64,000 bases of DNA from NCBI GenBank assembly GCA_041166085.1, contig JBEEFP010000006.1, positions 62,001-126,000 of the forward strand. The letters are read 5' to 3'. The notes under the pieces are model-generated. The model searched no databases, had not been told where the DNA came from, and saw only the letters and a list, made by a program, of their open reading frames with translations. Of the stretch, positions 59,626-64,000 are shown one piece after another (position 1 is the first letter of the stretch; each line of letters starts with the position of its first letter). Source of the DNA: JBEEFP01 sp041166085. GTDB lineage: Bacteria; Actinomycetota; Acidimicrobiia; Acidimicrobiales; JAFATL01. The position numbers were made by a program, and so were the translations under genes.

Positions 59626-60332
59626 GGCCTGACGGCAGATCCGTCGGGCCCGCCGTCCACCCCGGTCGTCTGGCCGTAGCCGTAACCCATCTCCTCGGAG
59701 GCTCGCGGCGCGTACTTGTTCACGACGACCCCGAGGAGTCGGGTCTTGTTGCGGGTCAGCGCGTCTTTGGTGCGCTGCACCGCCTCGACGGGCGTGCGCC
59801 GCGCCTCGGTCACGAGCACGGCGCCGCCCACCATGGGGCCGACAACCAGTGTGTCGGCCACCAGCAGCACTGGAGGGGTGTCGATGATGACCACGTCGGC
59901 CTGCAACGCGAGTGCGTCGAGCAGTGCCGACATTCGTTTGGTCCCCAGCACCTCGGCGGGGTCCGGCACCGGACGCCCCGTAGCCAACACGTACAGGCCT
60001 CGGCGGGCCGACCCCGACGGCGTGCCGAGGTCGACGAACTGCAGGCAGTCCTCGAGGGGGCGTTGGTCGAGCAGCACGTCGGACACGCCGACCTCGTTGG
60101 CGAGCCCGAACCAGCGATGGACATCAGGGTGCCGGAGATCGAGATCGAGCAGGACGACGCGCCGGCCGGACTGGGCCAAGGTGCGGGCCAGGTTCACCGA
60201 TGTGGCGGTCTTGCCCTCGCCGGCAAGGGCGCTGGTGATGAGGACGGTGGAGCGCTCGAGGTCGGCGACGACGACGCTCAAGTTGGCGCGGAGGACGCGG
60301 AAGGACTCCTCGTGTGACGATGCGGCAGGCAT
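59622..60332 (-). CDS. BY-kinase (CpsD/CapB/Wzc kinase domain)
   Basis: 236 residues. Walker A SALAGEGKTATS, Walker A' VVLLDLDLRHPDVH, Walker B VVIIDTPPVLLVAD. These kinases control polymer length with a Wzz-type partner. The usual C-terminal tyrosine cluster is poor: only KYAP and GYGYG are left, so regulation may be weak or different. ATG 60332 shares a base with the Wzz stop. Confidence 0.9.
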   Translation of the reverse strand: MPAASSHEESFRVLRANLSVVVADLERSTVLITSALAGEGKTATSVNLARTLAQSGRRVVLLDLDLRHPDVHRWFGLANEVGVSDVLLDQRPLEDCLQFVDLGTPSGSARRGLYVLATGRPVPDPAEVLGTKRMSALLDALALQADVVIIDTPPVLLVADTLVVGPMVGGAVLVTEARRTPVEAVQRTKDALTRNKTRLLGVVVNKYAPRASEEMGYGYGQTTGVDGGPDGSAVRP

Positions 60333-61051
60333 CAGATCGTGACCGGCGCGCGGGCGCTCGCGGGGGGAGCCCCGATCGGCCGCTCGACCGGGATCACACC
60401 GAGCACGGGCAGCCCCAGCCATCGTTCCGCGTCCGCTGCCGATTTGATGGTGACGTCGAGGTACTCCAGCAGAAACGCGCAGGCGGCAGCGAGCACGAAA
60501 CCGAAGAGGGCACCGAGGAACAAGCGGCGTCCGAGCCCCGTCGGTATGGGGGAGGTCGGGAGCTGGGCCCGTTCGTAGACGTAGGCCGGCAGCTGCGGCA
60601 CCTCGCCTGGCTGAGGTGCCGCACTCGGCTCGAACGAGCTGATCTTCTCGACGAAAGCGTTCGCCATGCCGTTGGCCAGCTGCTGCGCCGCGCTCGGGTC
60701 CGAGTCCCGCACAGTCACGCGGAGCAGCTGGGTGCCCGGCGCAGGAGCGACCTCGGTGGCGTCGACCACGCTCTGGGTGGAGCGCTGCAGACCAGTCGCG
60801 TCGAGTGCCTCCGCCGCGGTCGGATCGCTGTCGATCATCGCCGCGTAGGTCTGGATGATCCGGTCGAGCCCGACCGAGAAGTCGCCGGAGACGACCTCGA
60901 TGCGCCGGCTCCCGACGTAGATCGTCGACTGGGCGGTGTACACCTCGACCCGCGACGTGCTCAGGTAGGACGCGACGATGCCGGCCGCCACGGTGAGGGC
61001 GATCAGCAGGCCACGTCGGCGCAGGATGGCGAAGTAACGGCGAAGTTCCAC
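60332..61051 (-). CDS. Wzz/CapA-type chain-length co-polymerase
   Basis: 239 residues: two membrane helices (GLLIALTVAAGIVASYL near 15-32 and LFLGALFGFVLAAACAFLLEY near 180-200) around an outside helical domain, with a Pro-rich stretch before the second helix. Ends in the cytoplasmic GLPVLGVIP that touches the kinase. GTG 61051 chosen. It is a split Wzc: activator here, kinase next. Confidence 0.88.
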   Translation of the reverse strand: MELRRYFAILRRRGLLIALTVAAGIVASYLSTSRVEVYTAQSTIYVGSRRIEVVSGDFSVGLDRIIQTYAAMIDSDPTAAEALDATGLQRSTQSVVDATEVAPAPGTQLLRVTVRDSDPSAAQQLANGMANAFVEKISSFEPSAAPQPGEVPQLPAYVYERAQLPTSPIPTGLGRRLFLGALFGFVLAAACAFLLEYLDVTIKSAADAERWLGLPVLGVIPVERPIGAPPASARAPVTI

Positions 61052-61064
61052 GCTCGGGGCAAGG

Positions 61065-62003
61065 CTACAGGCCGATGCCGCGCCGGCCCGGTAGCCCGGC
61101 TGCGACGCGCCGGGCAACGGTGCTCCGAATCACCGAAATCGTCAGCTTCGCCGCGATTCCCATGTAGACGGTGAGGTCGACGACCGGGTTCCGCCCTGCT
61201 TGGAACTTCCGGTAGAAGCGGGCCATGCCCCGGTGGAACCAGACGTTCTGGCGCAAGGCACGATGGCGACCTGCGGTGCCCCCTTTGGCATGCATCACCG
61301 CGACACGGCCGTCGTACAGCACCGTCCAACCGGCTTGGTGGAACCGGTAGCACCAGTCGAGGTCCTCCATGTACAGCCAGTACCCCTCGTCGAGCAGCCC
61401 GACCTGCTCGAGGGCCTCGCGACGCACGAGCATGAACGCACCATTCACCGCATCCACGGCGCCAACGCTGAGCTCGTCCACGTGTGGCGCCTGATACTGC
61501 GCGGCACGCGCCCCGGCACCCCGTCGACGTCCGATCCCGGTGAAATGGGCGAGGGCCGAGCCCGGCGTCGGGAACGACCGCTTGGCCGCGTGGTCGAAGG
61601 ACCCGTCCCGCTGCACCAGACGGCAGCCGAGCATCCCCACATCCGGCCGCTCGGCCATGACCTCCAGGACGTGATCCAGGACGTCCGGTCGCATCTCGGT
61701 GTCTGGATTGAGCAGGAGAACCGACGGTGCGGTCGTCCGACGCAACGCCCGGTTGTTGGCCACCGAGAAGCCCGCGTTCTCGGCCAGGCCCTCGAAGCGG
61801 ACGTCAGGGAACATGGTCCTCACCATCTCCTCGGTGCCGTCTTCACTGTCGTTGTCCACGACATGGACGCGCATGGCACCCGAGCGGACCGGATGGGCCA
61901 GCAACGACGTCAGGCACCCACGCAGGAGCTCACGGCACCGGTAGGAGACGATGACGACCTCCAACTCGAGATCGCCATCCGGAGAGTCAGCGGAACCAGA
62001 CAT
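61065..62003 (-). CDS. glycosyltransferase family 2 (rhamnosyltransferase-like)
   Basis: 312 residues: VVIVSYRCRELLRGCLTSLL, VVDNDSEDGT, NPDTEMRP and YMEDLDWCYRFHQAGW. Similar in plan to 50446-51444. ATG 62003 overlaps the upstream GT2 gene by 17 nt. A C-terminal membrane-associated segment (VYMGIAAKLTISVIRS) is present. Confidence 0.88.
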   Translation of the reverse strand: MSGSADSPDGDLELEVVIVSYRCRELLRGCLTSLLAHPVRSGAMRVHVVDNDSEDGTEEMVRTMFPDVRFEGLAENAGFSVANNRALRRTTAPSVLLLNPDTEMRPDVLDHVLEVMAERPDVGMLGCRLVQRDGSFDHAAKRSFPTPGSALAHFTGIGRRRGAGARAAQYQAPHVDELSVGAVDAVNGAFMLVRREALEQVGLLDEGYWLYMEDLDWCYRFHQAGWTVLYDGRVAVMHAKGGTAGRHRALRQNVWFHRGMARFYRKFQAGRNPVVDLTVYMGIAAKLTISVIRSTVARRVAAGLPGRRGIGL

Positions 62004-63030
62004 AGGGATCGGCGCCCTGCGCTCTGCGGGCCTGGATCCATCGCCGCTTGCGCACCGCCACCGGCACGGTGCGCAAGAATCGCCAGACGGCGCGGAGCGC
62101 GAGCCACCTGTCGGTGACCAGGAACACGACCCAGCTGCCCGCCTCCTGGACGAGCCACGGAACGAGCGCCTTTCCGAGCCCGGCGAGCGACTCGTTCTTG
62201 ATCTGCATGACGCGGTGGTTGCCAAAGCTCAGGTAGCGCCCGAAGGCCGGGGTGCCACGGCGCTGCGCCAGCACCCGCCGGAAGCCGCTGTGCTCGTCGC
62301 GCTGCATCGTCCGCGCGTGCGCCGCTACCGCGTCAGGCGCGTACTGCGTGGACCAGCCCCGGAGCCGGAGTCGCCACGCGAGGTCGACATCGCACTTGTA
62401 GATGAAGAACGTCTCGTCGAGGTACTCGACGCCCTCGGCAAGGGGGACCGCGACGTCGTCGAGCGCAGCCCGGCGGTACATGGGCACCGCTCCGTCGGCG
62501 CCGAAGACCTCCTCACTGACCTCGTACTGCCCCTGGTCCGTCTGGCCGTGGCCCCGATTGAGAAACAGCCGGCGCCGGGTAGCGACCAGTCCGGTCGTGT
62601 CGATCTCGATCGGATCATTGCCATTCGTCGGGAGGCGGCGGAGGAGCTTGGGCTGCACCGCCGCGACTCCCGGGTCGTCGAAATAAGGGACGCAGCGCGT
62701 CACGAAGTCCGGACTGAGCTTGGCGTCGGCGTTCACGAGCAGCACGAAGGCACCCGTGCCGGCGCGGATCCCTCGGTTGTGACCCGGGGCGAAGCCGATG
62801 TTCTCGCCCCGTTCGACCGTCACCTTCCGGCCGGGCGTCTTGCGACGCGCCACCGCCGAGGTGATGAGCTCGAACTGGACGTCGTCGTCACCCTGCTCCC
62901 GGACGTGGACGTCGAGGTCGCCTGGATAGTCCTGTTCGAGCACCGAGGACACCGCTGCGGCGATGCTCTCGACGTCGCGGTATGCGAGCAGGCTGACCGT
63001 GACCTCGGGCCACTCGCGAGGTTGCGGCAT
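61987..63030 (-). CDS. glycosyltransferase family 2, long-tailed type 2
   Basis: 347 residues: VSLLAYRDVESIAAAVSSVL, NADAKLSPDF and YKCDVDLAWRLRLRGWSTQYA. Paralogue of 57497-58570, with the same C-terminal plan. It begins 5 nt after the epimerase gene end. Confidence 0.88.
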   Translation of the reverse strand: MPQPREWPEVTVSLLAYRDVESIAAAVSSVLEQDYPGDLDVHVREQGDDDVQFELITSAVARRKTPGRKVTVERGENIGFAPGHNRGIRAGTGAFVLLVNADAKLSPDFVTRCVPYFDDPGVAAVQPKLLRRLPTNGNDPIEIDTTGLVATRRRLFLNRGHGQTDQGQYEVSEEVFGADGAVPMYRRAALDDVAVPLAEGVEYLDETFFIYKCDVDLAWRLRLRGWSTQYAPDAVAAHARTMQRDEHSGFRRVLAQRRGTPAFGRYLSFGNHRVMQIKNESLAGLGKALVPWLVQEAGSWVVFLVTDRWLALRAVWRFLRTVPVAVRKRRWIQARRAQGADPYVWFR

Positions 63031-63035
63031 TGCGG

Positions 63036-64000
63036 TCAGCGTACGAGCCGGTGCGCTTCGAGCTCCGACGTCGCCTGAACAACGCGGTCCGCCGCCTGTT
63101 GGCGACCGACCCACTCGAGCAGCTCGGGCAGCCCCTGTTCCAACGTTGTGCGGGGCGCGTACCCGAGGAGGCGCTCGGCGCTGGATATGTCGCCGACGCA
63201 ATGGCGGATGTCGCCTTCACGGAACTTCCCGACCAACTCCGGCTCGACGCTCTTGCCCAGCCCCGTGGTGATGAGCTCGGCGACTTGGCGAACCGTGGTC
63301 GCCCTGCCGGTGCCGATGTTGACCGCGCGGTAGTCGGCGGCGTCGGTGTCCAGGGCGAGCAGATTCGCTCGAACGATGTCCGACACGTGGACGAAGTCAC
63401 GGGCCTGGCCGCCGTCCTCGAAGATGAGCGGCGCTTGGTCATTGAGCAGCCTGGACGAGAAGATGGCGCAGACGCCGGTGTACGGGTTGGAGAGTGCCTG
63501 ACGGGGCCCGTACACGTTGAAGTAACGCAGCGCGACCGTGGGGATGTCATAGGCGGCGCCGACGATCAGGCACAGCTGCTCCTGATCCTGTTTCGTGACG
63601 GCGTAGACGGACGTCGGGTTGAGTGGCTTCTCCTCCGGCGTGCCGGTCGGTGTGAGCGGCGCCCCACAGGTGGGGCATTCGAGCTCCCAACGGCGTTCGA
63701 GCAGTTGCGCGGTCGGTCGCGGCAACGGGAACACTCGCCCGTGCTCGGGACAGGTGTACGCCCCCTCGCCATAGATCGACATCGACGATGCCACGACCAC
63801 CTTGCCGATCTGGTCGCGGTGGGCGGTCACTGCCTCCATGAGCACAGACGTGGCCAGCGTGTTGCCGTGGACGTAGCGCTCTATCTCGTACATCGACTGG
63901 CCGACGCCCACCTCGGCCGCTTCATGGAACACCGTGTCGATCCCGCCGAGGGCCTGGTCCAGAAGCTCGCGGTCTCCGACCTCGCCGACCAGCAGTTCAG
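63036..64000 (-). CDS. NAD-dependent sugar epimerase with zinc-ribbon insert (cut by window edge)
   Basis: C-terminal 321 residues; the frame continues beyond 64000, so the NAD motif is not visible. SSMSIYGEG, catalytic Tyr-x3-Lys (YAVTKQD), RYFNVYGPRQ and DFVHVSDIV are those of UDP-glucose 4-epimerase-like SDRs. Between the Ser motif and the Tyr motif it has an insert with two Cys/His pairs (YTCPEHGRVF ... ECPTCGAPL), probably a zinc ribbon. Confidence 0.87.
   Translation of the reverse strand, partial: ELLVGEVGDRELLDQALGGIDTVFHEAAEVGVGQSMYEIERYVHGNTLATSVLMEAVTAHRDQIGKVVVASSMSIYGEGAYTCPEHGRVFPLPRPTAQLLERRWELECPTCGAPLTPTGTPEEKPLNPTSVYAVTKQDQEQLCLIVGAAYDIPTVALRYFNVYGPRQALSNPYTGVCAIFSSRLLNDQAPLIFEDGGQARDFVHVSDIVRANLLALDTDAADYRAVNIGTGRATTVRQVAELITTGLGKSVEPELVGKFREGDIRHCVGDISSAERLLGYAPRTTLEQGLPELLEWVGRQQAADRVVQATSELEAHRLVR

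Overview
The window is a high-GC, actinobacterial chromosome segment. The evidence is: clpS followed by a DUF2017 gene, a BldC-type 65-residue MerR regulator, malic enzyme with an ACT domain, a LAXTG (class E sortase-type) surface protein, many GTG starts, and several genes whose promoter-like hexamers sit so close to the start that transcripts would be leaderless. The whole picture fits an uncultured or little-studied Acidimicrobiia-like lineage, but that placement is inference.

Layout. (1) 1-4371: respiratory and housekeeping genes: the 5' end of a haem-copper oxidase subunit I gene, a fused haem A synthase/haem O synthase, clpS, DUF2017, and a Gfo/Idh/MocA oxidoreductase. (2) 4403-4648: tRNA-Glu, tRNA-Asp, tRNA-Phe. 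(3) 4603-16629: a 12-kb genomic island integrated in the 3' half of tRNA-Phe. It is bounded by a 48-bp direct repeat (47/48 identical) and carries paired arm-type repeats just inside each end. It holds a DUF3892 gene, a 58-residue gene, a ribbon-helix-helix gene, a truncated tyrosine integrase, a MazEF-type toxin-antitoxin pair, a probable broken gene, and one enormous gene (2902 residues) for a secreted protein made of cadherin-like/tandem-95 repeats followed by a right-handed beta-helix. (4) 16674-25525: metabolism and signalling: HAD hydrolase, malic enzyme, BldC-like regulator, leucine-type dehydrogenase, pyrE, a histidine kinase/response regulator pair, purM, purF. (5) 25630-31780: cell-surface genes on the minus strand: a small secreted protein, a lipoprotein, a polyprenyl-phosphate sugar transferase, a LAXTG protein, a DUF4012 protein and a coiled-coil protein. 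(6) 31860-40013: a tightly overlapping nine-gene operon for a CDP-sugar, its ABC export system, a membrane glycosyltransferase, a UbiA-type prenyl-phosphate phosphoribosyltransferase and a methyltransferase. (7) 40027-64000: two epimerases and a GMC oxidoreductase, two acetyltransferases, a methyltransferase, eleven glycosyltransferases (several clearly duplicated), an O-antigen polymerase-like protein, a BY-kinase, a Wzz-like co-polymerase and the end of an epimerase with a zinc-ribbon insert.

Together regions 5-7 form a large surface-polysaccharide locus: nucleotide-sugar synthesis, lipid-linked initiation, chain assembly by many glycosyltransferases, export by ABC transporter and/or polymerisation by Wzy/Wzz/BY-kinase, and decoration by acetylation and methylation. 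The most interesting points are the tRNA-Phe island with its giant adhesin-like cargo, a 50-bp palindrome found twice outside the island, a CTG start codon with a strong Shine-Dalgarno in the sugar operon, and a duplicated GT4/GT2 module with a conserved C-terminal tail and a conserved start-proximal promoter hexamer.
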